Below are positions 43,216-54,194 of a DNA stretch of 64,000 nt, piece by piece; position 1 is the first letter of the stretch, and each line of letters starts with the position of its first letter. The DNA is taken from NCBI GenBank assembly GCA_035516255.1, contig DATJAL010000030.1, positions 24,913 through 88,912 on the forward strand. Reading direction: 5' to 3'. The notes beneath the pieces are model-generated. The model ran no database searches, was not told the DNA's origin, and saw nothing but the letters and a program-made list of their open reading frames with translations. Source of the DNA: Chitinivibrionales bacterium. Its GTDB lineage: Bacteria > Fibrobacterota > Chitinivibrionia > Chitinivibrionales > FEN-1185. A program made the translations under genes and the position numbers.

Positions 43216-44582
43216 TCCCCAAGCTCCCCAAGGGCTTTTCTCACCCCATGCGCGCGGGCGAGGGCGCGTTCGCGTCCGTGTACCGCGTTCGCCAGACCGC
43301 GCTCGACCGCTGGGTCGCCATCAAGATGCTCCACGAAAAAGACCCGGCCAAGAAACGAGACCTGGTGAAGGAGGCCAACACTCAGGCGCGCATCCAGGCG
43401 CCGTGCATCCCGCAGGTGTTCCACGTGTTTGAGTGGCGCTCGCAGGTGTGCATCGTGATGGAATGGGTAAAGGGCGCTTCGCTGTCGTCCCTGCTGTCGC
43501 ATTTCCCCTCGCCGGAGGAGCGGCTGTGGCTCGCCGACCACGTGATCCGCAGCTTGGCCGCGGTGCACACGCTCGGCTTCGCCCACCGCGACCTGAAGCC
43601 CGAGAACATCCTTGTCTCGCCCGACAAGGGAGTCATGTTCGTCGATTTCGGTTTCACCAAGAGCATGGTTGACGGACAGCAGTCGGTCGCGGGGGTGGTA
43701 AAGGGCACGCCCGCCTTCATGGCGCCCGAGTTATGGAGCGGCAAGCGGGGCGTTGACCCGCTGCGCTGCGACGTTTTCGCGGCGGGACGCGTCATCCGCG
43801 ACGTCGTGCAGGACCCGGCGTTCGCGGCGTTCGTGGACCAGTGCACGCACGAGGACCCGTCGCGGAGGCCGGCCTCGGGCGCGGAAATGCTTGCGCAATG
43901 GGAACGCGTCGCGCCGCATGTCACGCAGCCCGACTGGAAACGGCTCGCCAAGCCGCTTTCGTCGGAACAGCTCTCCCTAAAGCTCGCCGCGGCCGCGCGG
44001 CAGCTCCTGCGCGAGCGCAGGCACGACGAGGCGTACTGGCTGCTCGTCGAAAGCATCGAGGAGAACCCCAAGAACAACGAGGCGATAAGTCTCATGAATT
44101 CGTTTCCCGGCCATGTGCGGCGCCAGCGCATGCAGCAGAGGATTTCGATCGCGGCGGCAATCGCAGCCTGCGTGTGCCTGCTCCTGTTCGCGTTTGTCGC
44201 CGGAAGGAGCAGCAGGGACTGGGACATGCGAAGCCGCGGCGGCACGGTGATACGGCAGCGGCATGACGGTTCCGCGCTGCTCGCTTCTTCACTGCGCGGC
44301 CCGGCGGCCGACGCCGCCGGCCAAACCGTGCCGCTCCGCATCGATTCTTCGTCTGTCAAGCGGCTGTGCGGCACGCTGTTTCTCGCGGCCAAGCCCGCAG
44401 CGGGAAAATTGAGCGTGGACGGCAAACCGGTGGTGCACACCATGACCTACTCGACGGGCATCACCCTTTCGTTCGGCAGGCACACCCTGTGCTGGCTCGA
44501 CGACAACGGCCGCATCACGTGGAGGGAAAAAATCAACCTGCTGCCGTTTGAGGCCAAAATCGTGTCGGTAAATGCACAATAA
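43212..44582 (+). CDS. Membrane Ser/Thr protein kinase (short, PEGA-like C-terminus)
   Basis: The kinase domain (about residues 10-235) has the gly-loop GEGAFASVY, ATP-binding K38, HRDLKPEN with D127, DFG with D145 and a MAPE segment. All key residues are present. A transmembrane helix is at about 311-331. Beyond it a PEGA-like beta domain (GTLFLAAKPAAGKLSVDGKPV) reaches the C-terminus. It is translationally coupled to the TPR lipoprotein and followed by an FHA-containing activator, a likely phospho-threonine reader. The ATG at 43212 overlaps the previous stop. Confidence 0.87.
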   Translation: MIPKLPKGFSHPMRAGEGAFASVYRVRQTALDRWVAIKMLHEKDPAKKRDLVKEANTQARIQAPCIPQVFHVFEWRSQVCIVMEWVKGASLSSLLSHFPSPEERLWLADHVIRSLAAVHTLGFAHRDLKPENILVSPDKGVMFVDFGFTKSMVDGQQSVAGVVKGTPAFMAPELWSGKRGVDPLRCDVFAAGRVIRDVVQDPAFAAFVDQCTHEDPSRRPASGAEMLAQWERVAPHVTQPDWKRLAKPLSSEQLSLKLAAAARQLLRERRHDEAYWLLVESIEENPKNNEAISLMNSFPGHVRRQRMQQRISIAAAIAACVCLLLFAFVAGRSSRDWDMRSRGGTVIRQRHDGSALLASSLRGPAADAAGQTVPLRIDSSSVKRLCGTLFLAAKPAAGKLSVDGKPVVHTMTYSTGITLSFGRHTLCWLDDNGRITWREKINLLPFEAKIVSVNAQ

Positions 44583-44637
44583 AACAATTCACCACGAAGA
44601 CACGGGGAACTCAGAGAAAAATGGAGTTGAAAGAAAT

Positions 44638-46446
<1,809 letters not shown>

Positions 46447-46462
46447 TAAAGTGTAAGATTAA

Positions 46463-46640
46463 AATGGGCGCCCCGCCGGAACGGCGGCGGCCGTCCTTCC
46501 GGTCTCGCCTTCGGCTCGGGCCGCCACGGCCCCTGTACGCCTGTCGGCAAGGGCCGGGCAGCACCGCGCTTCAGCGGGTCTATTTCCTCCCGTTGGTCGG
46601 GACCAAGCTCCAGTCCTGCCTAGCGCGTCGAGAAAATTTC
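46463..46640 (-). repeat. Structured element, C module (copy C5, solo)
   Basis: Read on the minus strand the core GGCAGGACTGGAG, GCGCGGTGCTGCCCGGCCC, GGGGCCGTGGC and GAGACCGGAAGGACGGCC matches the C modules at 18571 and 22093. A short variable hairpin (CGCCG/CGGCG) is next to the GGGCGCCCA end. An extra insert lies after ACTGGAG. Its 3' end is 17 bases from the FHA-activator stop. It lies in the 46447-46808 gap, which otherwise holds no gene. Confidence 0.7.
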
Positions 46641-46808
46641 AGCTCACCATCATGCTTCTGTGACTTCAATCGAAAATGTTTATATGTATTAAAAATAGAT
46701 TTAAATTCGTATAATATTTTTTTATCCATATCTAACACCATCTCCAAGTCTTATTTTTAATCAATTAAAATCAACAAATACCAAATACTTTTCCCGGATA
46801 AACTCCCC

Positions 46809-49742
46809 ATGCCGCGTCTCTTCGACCTTCTCTCCGAAAACACGAGCGACAAGACCATCTCCTCGCTCCGGAAAATCGCGGGAAAAGACAATAAAATAAA
46901 CCGCGCCGGAAAAAGTCAGGGCGGCATTAATAAAGAGAAACCAGACAACAAGCCTCCCAAAAAGCACGACCTGTACCACACCCTCGAATTCGTCGCGCTC
47001 GACCTTGAGACCACCGGGCTCGATTTCAAAAACGACAGGATCATCGAGATCGGCGCGGTGCGGTTTTCAAGCAAGGGGCCGGGAGAGGAATTCAGCACTT
47101 TTGTCAATCCGGGCATGCCCATTCCGCAGCACATCACGCGGCTCACGGGTATTGCAAACGAGAACGTCGCGGCGGCGCCGTCGTTCAAGGACATCGCGCC
47201 GAAGCTCAATGAATTCATCGCGGACGCGCCGATCTGCGGCCACCAGGTGGATTTCGACATCAATTTTCTCAACGAGGAATTCAGGCGCATCGCGCTTCCC
47301 AAGGTGTTTGTGCAGCAGGTGGACACGGCCCTGCTTTCGCGCATCGTCGACCTGGAGCTCTCGCGCTTCACGCTCGGTCACGTGGCGCGGGCCGTGGGCG
47401 TTCCGCTCGAGAACGCGCACCGCGCGCTTGACGACGCACGCGCGTCGGGAAACGTCGCGCTCGTGCTTCTCCCCATGCTCGCAAAGATACCGGTTGCGGT
47501 TCGCTCCGTCATGGCGCACGCGGCGCCGCCGTCGGTGGTCAAATATTTTCTTGTAAAATCGCTTGAAAAAGAATCATACTCGCTCGACCTGTCGCCGGCC
47601 GCGCTGCCGAAGCCGCCCAAAAAGCTCGTGCCGGAAGATCCGCCGCTTTCCGTTGAGCCTGACCGCGTGGTGAAACTGTTCGAGCCGAACGGTCCGCTGT
47701 CGCATGCCATGAAGGGCTTTCTGCCGCGTTCTTCACAAACGCGAATGGCCGCGGCCGCGGCCGCGGCGTTCAACGACAAGACCTGCCTCGTTGCCGAGGC
47801 CGGCGCCGGCACGGGGAAATCACTTGCCTATCTTGTGCCTGCGGCAATGTACGCGCTCAAGAACAACTGCCGCGTGCTCGTGTCCACGCATACGCGCAAC
47901 CTGCAGGACCAGCTCGTGGGCAAGGACTTGCCTGTTGTCAAAAAGGCCGCGGGCGACGGGCTGCGCTTTTCCGTGCTCAAGGGCAGGGCGAATTACCTGT
48001 GCCAGAACAGGTTCAGGCGGCTTCTGGCCGGCGAGCTCGGCGATTTCTCGTACCGGGAGCGCATGGGCATGCTGCCGCTCATCAGGTGGGCACAGGAGAC
48101 GAAGACCGGCGACATCGAGGAGCAGAACCAGTTCAACATCAGGTGGTTTTCGCGCGTGTGGCACGCGATATCGGCCGAGGCGCATTTCTGCGAGGGCCGG
48201 CGGTGCGCGGAGTATTCCTGCTGCTTTCTGCAGCAGGCGCGCCAGCGCGCGCTCGGCTCGCACATCGTGGTGATCAACCACGCCCTGTTTTTCTCCGAGA
48301 TCTGCGCCGAGTCGTCGTTCCTCGGCAGGCTCGGCCCCGTCGTCTTCGACGAGGCGCACCATCTCGAGGCCTGCGGACACCGGCACCTGCGCACCGAGCT
48401 CGACAGCAACCGGTGCGCCGCGTTTCTCGACCAAGTATCAAACCTCGACAAGGAACTCAAGAAGCGGGACGAAAAGGGCGGCGCGCCGGTCAAGGAGGCT
48501 GAGTTCAAGCCGCTGGCAAAGCGGCTGCGCGCCGACGTGAAGGCGTTTCTCGACGGCGGCCTTGCCTGGGCGCATTCGAAAACCCCTCCGTCGGCCGAGT
48601 TCCAGCTCGACTATGCCGCCGAGACTTTTTCGCAGAACGCGGCGGCTTTGTCTCTTGTCAACTCGCTTGCCGACGTGCAGGACTGCCTGCACCGGTTCTC
48701 GCAGCTTTGCGGCGACGGAGACCCGGACAAGGAACTTTCCGCGGAGATCCTTTCGTGCAACGACGCCGCATCGCAGCTCAAGGCGGATCTTACGTACCTT
48801 ACCGCCGCGGCGACGGAAGATCACGTGTTCTGGGCCGAGGGCAACCTCGAAAAGGGCTGGATAAAACTGTGCGGCGTGCCGCTTGACGTCGGCGCCATCC
48901 TCGCTCCGCTGTGGGAGGCAAACGAAAGCGGCATGGTGTTCGCCTCCGCTACGCTTTCGGTGTGCGGCTCCATGGAATATTTCATGCGCAAGGTCGGACT
49001 TTCGGGCGGCCGCGCCGCCGCAACGCAATGCGAGGTGTTTGAAAGCCCGTTTTCCGCGTCGCAGGCGGTACGCTGCGGCGTGCGGAACGGACCGGACGTG
49101 GAATCGCCGCAGTATCCGGCCCACGTGGCCGATGCGGTGCTGCGGCTGCTTGGCGCATTTGACAAGAACATTCTCGTTTTGTTCACGGCCAACAGCATGC
49201 TCAACGCGGTGTACGAGCGGATCCGCTCGCAGGTGCCGAAGGACGACTGCACCCTTCTCGCGCAGGGTGTGTCGGGAAACCGTCAGGCCATCCTCGACGA
49301 ATTCCTGCATACGAAGCGCGCCGTGCTGCTCGGCGCCGACAGTTTCTGGGAGGGCGTCGACGTGCCGGGCAAGGCATGCGAGATCGTGATCATCGCGCGG
49401 CTGCCGTTCCCGGTCCCCACGCACCCGCTCACCAAGGCGCTCTGCCGCAAGGTGGAGGAGGAGAAGGGCGAGTCGTTCATGTCGTATTCGGTGCCCGAGG
49501 CCGTGATACGGTTCCGGCAGGGGACCGGCAGGCTGATTCGCACGCTCGAGGACCGCGGCGCGCTCGTGGTGCTTGACAATCGCGTCTTCACCAAGGGATA
49601 CGGAAAGCAGTTCACCGGCTGCCTCGACGGCTCGTTCACGCGCTTCGACACACTCGACGAAATGCTGAACGGAGTCAGGGCGTTTTTTGACGGAGAAACA
49701 ACGGAAACTAAAATCACCTACGTCCCGATCGAGGAAGTATGA
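46809..49742 (+). CDS. dinG: DinG-family helicase with N-terminal DnaQ-type exonuclease
   Basis: The N-terminal region (residues 58-230) is a DEDDh exonuclease with VALDLETTGL (D65, E67) and HRALDDARAS. The helicase has Walker A EAGAGTGKS near 330, DEAH at 514-517 and RQGTGRLIR. Four Cys (398, 461, 466, 471/472) fit an XPD-type 4Fe-4S cluster. This exonuclease-helicase fusion is a known arrangement in many bacteria. It overlaps lptE by 4 bases. No clear Shine-Dalgarno is seen. Confidence 0.9.
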   Translation: MPRLFDLLSENTSDKTISSLRKIAGKDNKINRAGKSQGGINKEKPDNKPPKKHDLYHTLEFVALDLETTGLDFKNDRIIEIGAVRFSSKGPGEEFSTFVNPGMPIPQHITRLTGIANENVAAAPSFKDIAPKLNEFIADAPICGHQVDFDINFLNEEFRRIALPKVFVQQVDTALLSRIVDLELSRFTLGHVARAVGVPLENAHRALDDARASGNVALVLLPMLAKIPVAVRSVMAHAAPPSVVKYFLVKSLEKESYSLDLSPAALPKPPKKLVPEDPPLSVEPDRVVKLFEPNGPLSHAMKGFLPRSSQTRMAAAAAAAFNDKTCLVAEAGAGTGKSLAYLVPAAMYALKNNCRVLVSTHTRNLQDQLVGKDLPVVKKAAGDGLRFSVLKGRANYLCQNRFRRLLAGELGDFSYRERMGMLPLIRWAQETKTGDIEEQNQFNIRWFSRVWHAISAEAHFCEGRRCAEYSCCFLQQARQRALGSHIVVINHALFFSEICAESSFLGRLGPVVFDEAHHLEACGHRHLRTELDSNRCAAFLDQVSNLDKELKKRDEKGGAPVKEAEFKPLAKRLRADVKAFLDGGLAWAHSKTPPSAEFQLDYAAETFSQNAAALSLVNSLADVQDCLHRFSQLCGDGDPDKELSAEILSCNDAASQLKADLTYLTAAATEDHVFWAEGNLEKGWIKLCGVPLDVGAILAPLWEANESGMVFASATLSVCGSMEYFMRKVGLSGGRAAATQCEVFESPFSASQAVRCGVRNGPDVESPQYPAHVADAVLRLLGAFDKNILVLFTANSMLNAVYERIRSQVPKDDCTLLAQGVSGNRQAILDEFLHTKRAVLLGADSFWEGVDVPGKACEIVIIARLPFPVPTHPLTKALCRKVEEEKGESFMSYSVPEAVIRFRQGTGRLIRTLEDRGALVVLDNRVFTKGYGKQFTGCLDGSFTRFDTLDEMLNGVRAFFDGETTETKITYVPIEEV

Positions 49743-50233
49743 AACGGTTTTCCTTCTCTGCGGCGGTACTGTGCGCACTGTGGGGGTGCGGCGTTTATAC
49801 CTTTTCAGGGTCAACACTGCCGGCCCATCTCAAAACCATGGACATCCCCCTGTTCGCCAACCAGTCCCTCATACCCGGCGTAGCCGAGGATATCACCAAC
49901 CAGCTGTCGGCGCAGGTCGTTTCGATGAACCTGTTGCGGATTTCGTCTGGCCGCGGCGACGCGACGCTCCGCGGCAAGGTGGTCGAATATACCAATGCGC
50001 CGCGCACCTACGGCACGACCGCGGTGCGGCAGGTCACGGTAAGCGAATACGTGGTGAGGATCACCGTTGAAGTCGAATTCGTGGACAACAAATCGAATTC
50101 TCCGCTGTACAAGGGACGGCTGACGGGCGAGGGGGTCTATAATTTCCAAACACAGGCGGAAGCGGACGGCAGGAAAACCGCCGAAAGCGACGTGGTCCAG
50201 CAGATACTACAGAATTCCGTCCAGAGCTGGTGA
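49739..50233 (+). CDS. lptE: LPS assembly lipoprotein LptE-like
   Basis: LptE plugs the LptD barrel for LPS insertion into the outer membrane. The 164-residue lipoprotein has the lipobox ALWGCG, then YTFSGSTLPAHLKTMDIPLF and ITNQLSAQV, typical of the LptE fold. It is coupled to the dinG stop (ATGA). LptD is not in the window. Confidence 0.8.
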   Translation: MKRFSFSAAVLCALWGCGVYTFSGSTLPAHLKTMDIPLFANQSLIPGVAEDITNQLSAQVVSMNLLRISSGRGDATLRGKVVEYTNAPRTYGTTAVRQVTVSEYVVRITVEVEFVDNKSNSPLYKGRLTGEGVYNFQTQAEADGRKTAESDVVQQILQNSVQSW

Positions 50234-50296
50234 GACCGTTATATAGCCTCCGCCGATCAAAACAGTTATCGCTCAGCAGCTTGTCTGATATTAAAA

Positions 50297-50329
50297 CCGT
50301 TCGTGCTGAGCCCGTCGAAGCATGAACGG
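50297..50329. repeat. Palindromic repeat, family F
   Basis: CCGTTCGTGCT...AGCATGAACGG forms a hairpin in the gap after lptE. A single copy in the window; I recall the same palindrome from many environmental genomes. Confidence 0.6.
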
Positions 50330-50427
50330 CTGCCCTCCGACATGATCAGGGCGAACGGACGCTAAAATATTTTTCACAAACATTTATGTTGCGCGTGCCG
50401 CATCAACACAAAAACCAATAATGCAAC

Positions 50428-50473
50428 GTTGAAGGGTCAATTTTGACCTGCCTCCCTTCAACACTATTTTTTT
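50428..50473 (+). terminator. Terminator after lptE
   Basis: GTTGAAGGG (50428-50436) pairs with CCCTTCAAC (50454-50462), and a T7 run ends at 50473. It lies between the convergent lptE and RRM genes. Confidence 0.6.
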
Positions 50474-50511
50474 CTTTGTGCTCTCTGTGACTCTTTAGCT
50501 GTTTTTATTGC

Positions 50512-50820
50512 TTAATACCGGCGCTCTCGCCTCGGCCCGCGTTCGCGGCCGCCGTCGTGGTGACGCTGCGACGGAACTGATTCGCGGTCCCATGCCTTGT
50601 TCACGCGCAGGGGTCTGCCGCCGAACTCCTTGCCGTTGAGATCGGTGATCACCTGGTCGGCGTTGTCCATCTCGATGAACCCGAAGCACCGCGAGCGGTG
50701 CCGCTTGCCGTGGGTGATTATTTTTACGGAATGGACGCTCCCGAGCTTTTCGAAATGCTCCTTGAGCTGGGCTTCGGTCGCGTCATAGGGAAGGTTGCTC
50801 ACAAAAATTTTCTCAATCAA
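50512..50820 (-). CDS. RRM-type RNA-binding protein
   Basis: One RNA recognition motif: RNP2 KIFVSNLPYD and RNP1 RCFGFIEM. The C-terminal tail is Arg/Gly/Glu-rich. The start is TTG at 50820, with GGAGG at 50826-50830. It is the second of a tandem RRM pair and may bind mRNA at low temperature, as in cyanobacterial and delta-proteobacterial small RRM proteins. Confidence 0.88.
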   Translation of the reverse strand: MIEKIFVSNLPYDATEAQLKEHFEKLGSVHSVKIITHGKRHRSRCFGFIEMDNADQVITDLNGKEFGGRPLRVNKAWDRESVPSQRHHDGGRERGPRRERRY

Positions 50821-50890
50821 ATGTTCCTCCTGAATACGGTTAGAAACGCCCGTCCGCCGGCATGGTGCGCCGGGAGCGGTTCAAAACAAT

Positions 50891-50919
50891 AAAAGCCTGC
50901 CCATGCCGTATGGGCAGGC
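50891..50919 (-). terminator. Rho-independent terminator between RRM genes
   Basis: GCCTGCCCAT (50895-50904) and ATGGGCAGGC (50910-50919) form a perfect 10-bp stem. The minus-strand RNA continues with UUUU. It ends the upstream RRM transcript. Confidence 0.78.
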
Positions 50920-50951
50920 AAGTGATCAGGTATGGGGCCCTTAGGCCTGAT

Positions 50952-51251
50952 CTACCAGGAGCGCCGCTGCTCGCCGAATCCGCCTCTGCCGCCGCCGCCG
51001 CGCTTGCGGTCCTCGCGTTCGCGCGCCTCGTTGACCGTAAGGGTGCGTCCGCCGAATTCTTTTCCGTTGAGCTGGGCGATCGCCGCGTCAGCGTTTTCCA
51101 TCTCGACAAAGCCGAATCCGCGCGAGCGGCCGGTGTCGCGGTCCTTGATGATGGTGACTGCCGTCACTTCGCCGAATTGGGCGAACAGGGTCTTGATTTC
51201 CTCTTCGGACGAAGAGAAACTCAGGTTGCCGACATAGAGCTTTTTAGGCAC
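50952..51251 (-). CDS. RRM-type RNA-binding protein
   Basis: RNP2 KLYVGNLSFS and RNP1 RGFGFVEM define one RRM; the C-terminus is Gly/Arg-rich (RGGGGRGGFG). The start is GTG at 51251 with AGGAGG upstream at good spacing. It is a paralog of the adjacent RRM gene. Confidence 0.9.
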   Translation of the reverse strand: MPKKLYVGNLSFSSSEEEIKTLFAQFGEVTAVTIIKDRDTGRSRGFGFVEMENADAAIAQLNGKEFGGRTLTVNEAREREDRKRGGGGRGGFGEQRRSW

Positions 51252-51346
51252 AACTTCCTCCTAGTACTTTAAAGTGGACTGTATGACATGTTCCTAAGGG
51301 CAAACAGGTGGAACCCGGCGCGATAGGAATTTATTCCAATTTACTT

Positions 51347-51658
51347 TTAAGCATCCCCGCCGGCGTCTGCCGGCATCTGGTCGAGCCACTGCTGGAGGGT
51401 GCTGATGATTTTTTTCGCCTGCTCTGCGCTGGAGATGTTGAATTTGGACTGTTGCCGGTAATCGTCGTTCCGTTTGCGGTATCTGCGGATGGTGAAGAGG
51501 ACGGGGCCATACTTCTGGTTGGCGGGTTCCCACTGCTGATACTTGAACATGATCGTCGCCCACGATCCCTTGGAGAGGATGACCTTTTCGAGCTCCTTTA
51601 CTAACTGGACGCCGTTTTCCTCGTAATTGATGGTGATTTCTTTTACATCAGACGGCAT
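51347..51658 (-). CDS. Small conserved protein of unknown function
   Basis: The 103-residue product has EKVILSKGSWATIMFKYQ and YGPVLFTIRRYRKRNDDYRQQSKFNIS. I have seen similar small proteins across deltaproteobacteria and planctomycetes with no assigned function. No signal peptide. The ATG at 51658 is preferred over an upstream in-frame start. Confidence 0.72.
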   Translation of the reverse strand: MPSDVKEITINYEENGVQLVKELEKVILSKGSWATIMFKYQQWEPANQKYGPVLFTIRRYRKRNDDYRQQSKFNISSAEQAKKIISTLQQWLDQMPADAGGDA

Positions 51659-51899
51659 ACTGCGGTTCCTCGGCCCGCGGGATCGCTTCAACTCCTACAT
51701 TGCTCCAACTGCACCGTGCCTTCGCTTTGCGGCGGAAAGCACCTGTACAAAGATACAACCTACAATACCGCAAAGCAAGATTTTCCTTTTTAGCGTCTGC
51801 GGGCTTGTATTGCCCGGCGCCCGGCCGACAACGTAGTTTAGAGTACCGTGCAATAAAGCGGCGCGTCCGGCCGCAATCATTTCTCATTGTGGAGCAACC

Positions 51900-52733
51900 A
51901 TGAAATTCGCGAAACTGGAAGGCATCGCAAACGACTTCATCATCACGGCGGATACGCTCGGCGGCGGGGCGGCCATGCTCGAGAACGTTCGCACGCGGTC
52001 TGCGCCCCTGTGCGACCGGAGAAGGGGCATAGGTGCCGATGGCGTGCTGGTCGTGCTTCCTTCTAAAAAAGCCGATTTTGCCATGCGTATTTTCAATGCC
52101 GACGGAAGCGAGGCGGAAATGTGCGGCAACGGCATCAGGTGTTTTGCGCTGTATCTTAAAAAAACTGGGTTGTGGAACAATCCTCACCTTGCCGTGGAGA
52201 CACTCAGGGGCGTGGTAAAAACTTCGTTTGAAAACGGCATGATCCGGGTGGACATGGGGCCGCCCATACTCAGCGCGCCTCAGATCCCGGTGGCCAAAGC
52301 GTCGGGCGAGGCGGTCATGGAGCGGGTAACAGTTGATAAAAGGGAGTTTCTCGTCACCGCGGTTTCCATGGGCAACCCGCACGCAGTGGTCTACGCCGAC
52401 GAGCTTTCGGACGAGCTGGTGCTAGGGTACGGGAAAAAACTCGAATCGCACCCGTTTTTCCCCAACAAAGCCAATGTCGAGTTTGTAAAAGTGCTTTCGG
52501 ACAGCGAAATAACGATGCGCGTATATGAACGCGGGTGCGGGGAGACCATGGCCTGCGGCACCGGCGCATGCGCAAGCGTGGTATCCGGCGTTCTCAACCA
52601 CAGGCACGGCACAAATGTAGCGGTCCACCTGCTCGGCGGCGACCTGCAGGTGGAATGGAACGGCGAAAGAAAATCTCCGGTATATATGGTCGGTCCAGCG
52701 GCTTGGGTGTATTCCGGGGAGATAGACCTATAA
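51900..52733 (+). CDS. dapF: Diaminopimelate epimerase
   Basis: DapF converts LL- to meso-diaminopimelate for lysine and peptidoglycan. The two catalytic Cys are in EMCGNGIRCF and MACGTGACAS. FAKLEGIANDFIIT, the DFAMRIFNADG segment and SMGNPHAVV are typical. Length 277 is normal. GGAG lies before the ATG. It stands alone. Confidence 0.95.
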   Translation: MKFAKLEGIANDFIITADTLGGGAAMLENVRTRSAPLCDRRRGIGADGVLVVLPSKKADFAMRIFNADGSEAEMCGNGIRCFALYLKKTGLWNNPHLAVETLRGVVKTSFENGMIRVDMGPPILSAPQIPVAKASGEAVMERVTVDKREFLVTAVSMGNPHAVVYADELSDELVLGYGKKLESHPFFPNKANVEFVKVLSDSEITMRVYERGCGETMACGTGACASVVSGVLNHRHGTNVAVHLLGGDLQVEWNGERKSPVYMVGPAAWVYSGEIDL

Positions 52734-53200
52734 TGGCGCATCCAATAAATAAAAAATGGATTAAATATTCCGGTCTGTGTGAAACCGGCAATTCTGCCCG
52801 ATTACATGAAAAAATGTCCTGCATGTTTAACCGGTTATCTCCTTATTAATATTTTCTGCCAGTCTTTTAGAAATCGAATCACTTTTTAAATTGAACGAAA
52901 ATGAAATTATTTGGCATTACGAATGCAAATTATTATTTTGGATGGCGTTACAATGTTTTCCAAATTGAATCTTTCATCTGAAAAAATCATATTTTCACGC
53001 AATATTTTTAAATAAATGTCCGTAATAGGCAAGATTATTGCAATACCGGGGGAAGATTCGACCGCGCTCGCGCTTCCGAAGGTTTTTGCAATTCCGTGAT
53101 TGTGAAACATTTTTTCCTTTAAAAGAGTCAAAGTAAATTAAAAAGCGGCTTTTTCTGCGCGGGAATGGTAAAATTAATAAAATATTGAAAGTTGGATATA
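52734..53200. other. AT-rich intergenic region upstream of the sigma factor
   Basis: This 467-base gap separates dapF and the sigma factor. I see no convincing ORF or repeat. It probably holds the sigma-factor promoter and leader. Confidence 0.4.
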
Positions 53201-54046
53201 ATGAGAATCGCGACATTGCTTTCCGAAAGAGATTCATTGGATCTCTATCTGGATGAGATAAAAAACAACCGCACCCTTTCCGGGCACGAAGAGGCGGAAA
53301 TTGCGGTGCGCATCCATAAGGGCGACAAGAAAGCGCTTGAAAAACTTGTCAAGGCCAACTTGCGGTTTGTGGTTTCAGTTGCGCGTAATTACCAGAACCA
53401 GGGCCTTCCCCTCAATGACCTGATCAACGAAGGAAACCTCGGGCTCATCAAGGCGGCCAAGAAATTCGACGAGAAGAAGAATTTCAAATTCATCTCCTAC
53501 GCGGTATGGTGGATCCGGCAGGCCATTCTCAAGGCACTGGCCGAGCAGTCGCGGATCATCAACGTGCCGCTGCACCGAGTGGGGACCATTTCCGACATCG
53601 GCAAGGCGCAGAACAAACTCGAGCAGGAGCTCGAGCGCGTTCCCACCGCCTCGGAAATCGCCCGCGAGATGGGAGTTGACGAAAGGGAAGTCACCGACAT
53701 ACTGCGGATCGGCAACCGGCACGTGTCGCTCGACAAGCCGGTGCAGAACGACGAGGACTTCAGGCTCATCGACTCGCTGCACAACCACGATCAGGAGCTT
53801 CCCGACCACGGCGCGATCAAGACCTCGCTGTCGGGGGAGATAGAGAAGCTGCTCGACACCCTGTCCCAGTCCGAAAAAGAAGTCATCAAGCTTTATTTCG
53901 GCATCGGCGAGGATACCGCCCATACGCTTGAAGAAATCGGCAAACGCGTTCACCTTACGCGTGAACGGGTGAGGCAGATCAAGCAGAAAGGGCTCAGGCG
54001 GTTGCGGAACTCATACCGCAGCAAGAAGCTCAAGAGCTTCGTATAA
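53201..54046 (+). CDS. rpoD: Primary-type RNA polymerase sigma factor, short form
   Basis: Region 2 is complete: ANLRFVVSVARNYQNQGLPLNDLINEGNLGLIKAAKKFD and FKFISYAVWWIRQAI. Region 4 ends HLTRERVRQIKQKGLRRLR. There is no long region 1.1, as in RpoD of Bacteroidetes, Chlorobi and Fibrobacteres. ATG at 53201 is preferred over the TTG at 53192. Two terminators follow. It may be the housekeeping sigma factor. Confidence 0.92.
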   Translation: MRIATLLSERDSLDLYLDEIKNNRTLSGHEEAEIAVRIHKGDKKALEKLVKANLRFVVSVARNYQNQGLPLNDLINEGNLGLIKAAKKFDEKKNFKFISYAVWWIRQAILKALAEQSRIINVPLHRVGTISDIGKAQNKLEQELERVPTASEIAREMGVDEREVTDILRIGNRHVSLDKPVQNDEDFRLIDSLHNHDQELPDHGAIKTSLSGEIEKLLDTLSQSEKEVIKLYFGIGEDTAHTLEEIGKRVHLTRERVRQIKQKGLRRLRNSYRSKKLKSFV

Positions 54047-54070
54047 GAAAACAATGCAGTTTTTAATGAA

Positions 54071-54106
54071 CGGAGCGGATGAGAAATCATCCGCTCCGTT
54101 TTTTTT
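54071..54106 (+). terminator. Rho-independent terminator of rpoD
   Basis: A perfect 12-bp stem (54071-54082 with 54087-54098) with a GAAA loop and T8. Confidence 0.9.
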
Positions 54107-54140
54107 ATCATTGAGTTCTGCCGGAACGCAGCCCTGAGAT

Positions 54141-54170
54141 AAAAAAAGCGTCCTTATGGACGCTTTTTTT
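54141..54170. terminator. Bidirectional terminator
   Basis: A7GCGTCC (54141-54153) and GGACGCT7 (54158-54170) form a perfect 13-bp hairpin with a TTAT loop. It can end transcripts from both strands, rpoD from the left and the TPR-SLH gene from the right. Confidence 0.85.
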
Positions 54171-54194
54171 ACAACCGCCAACGCATGACCGCGG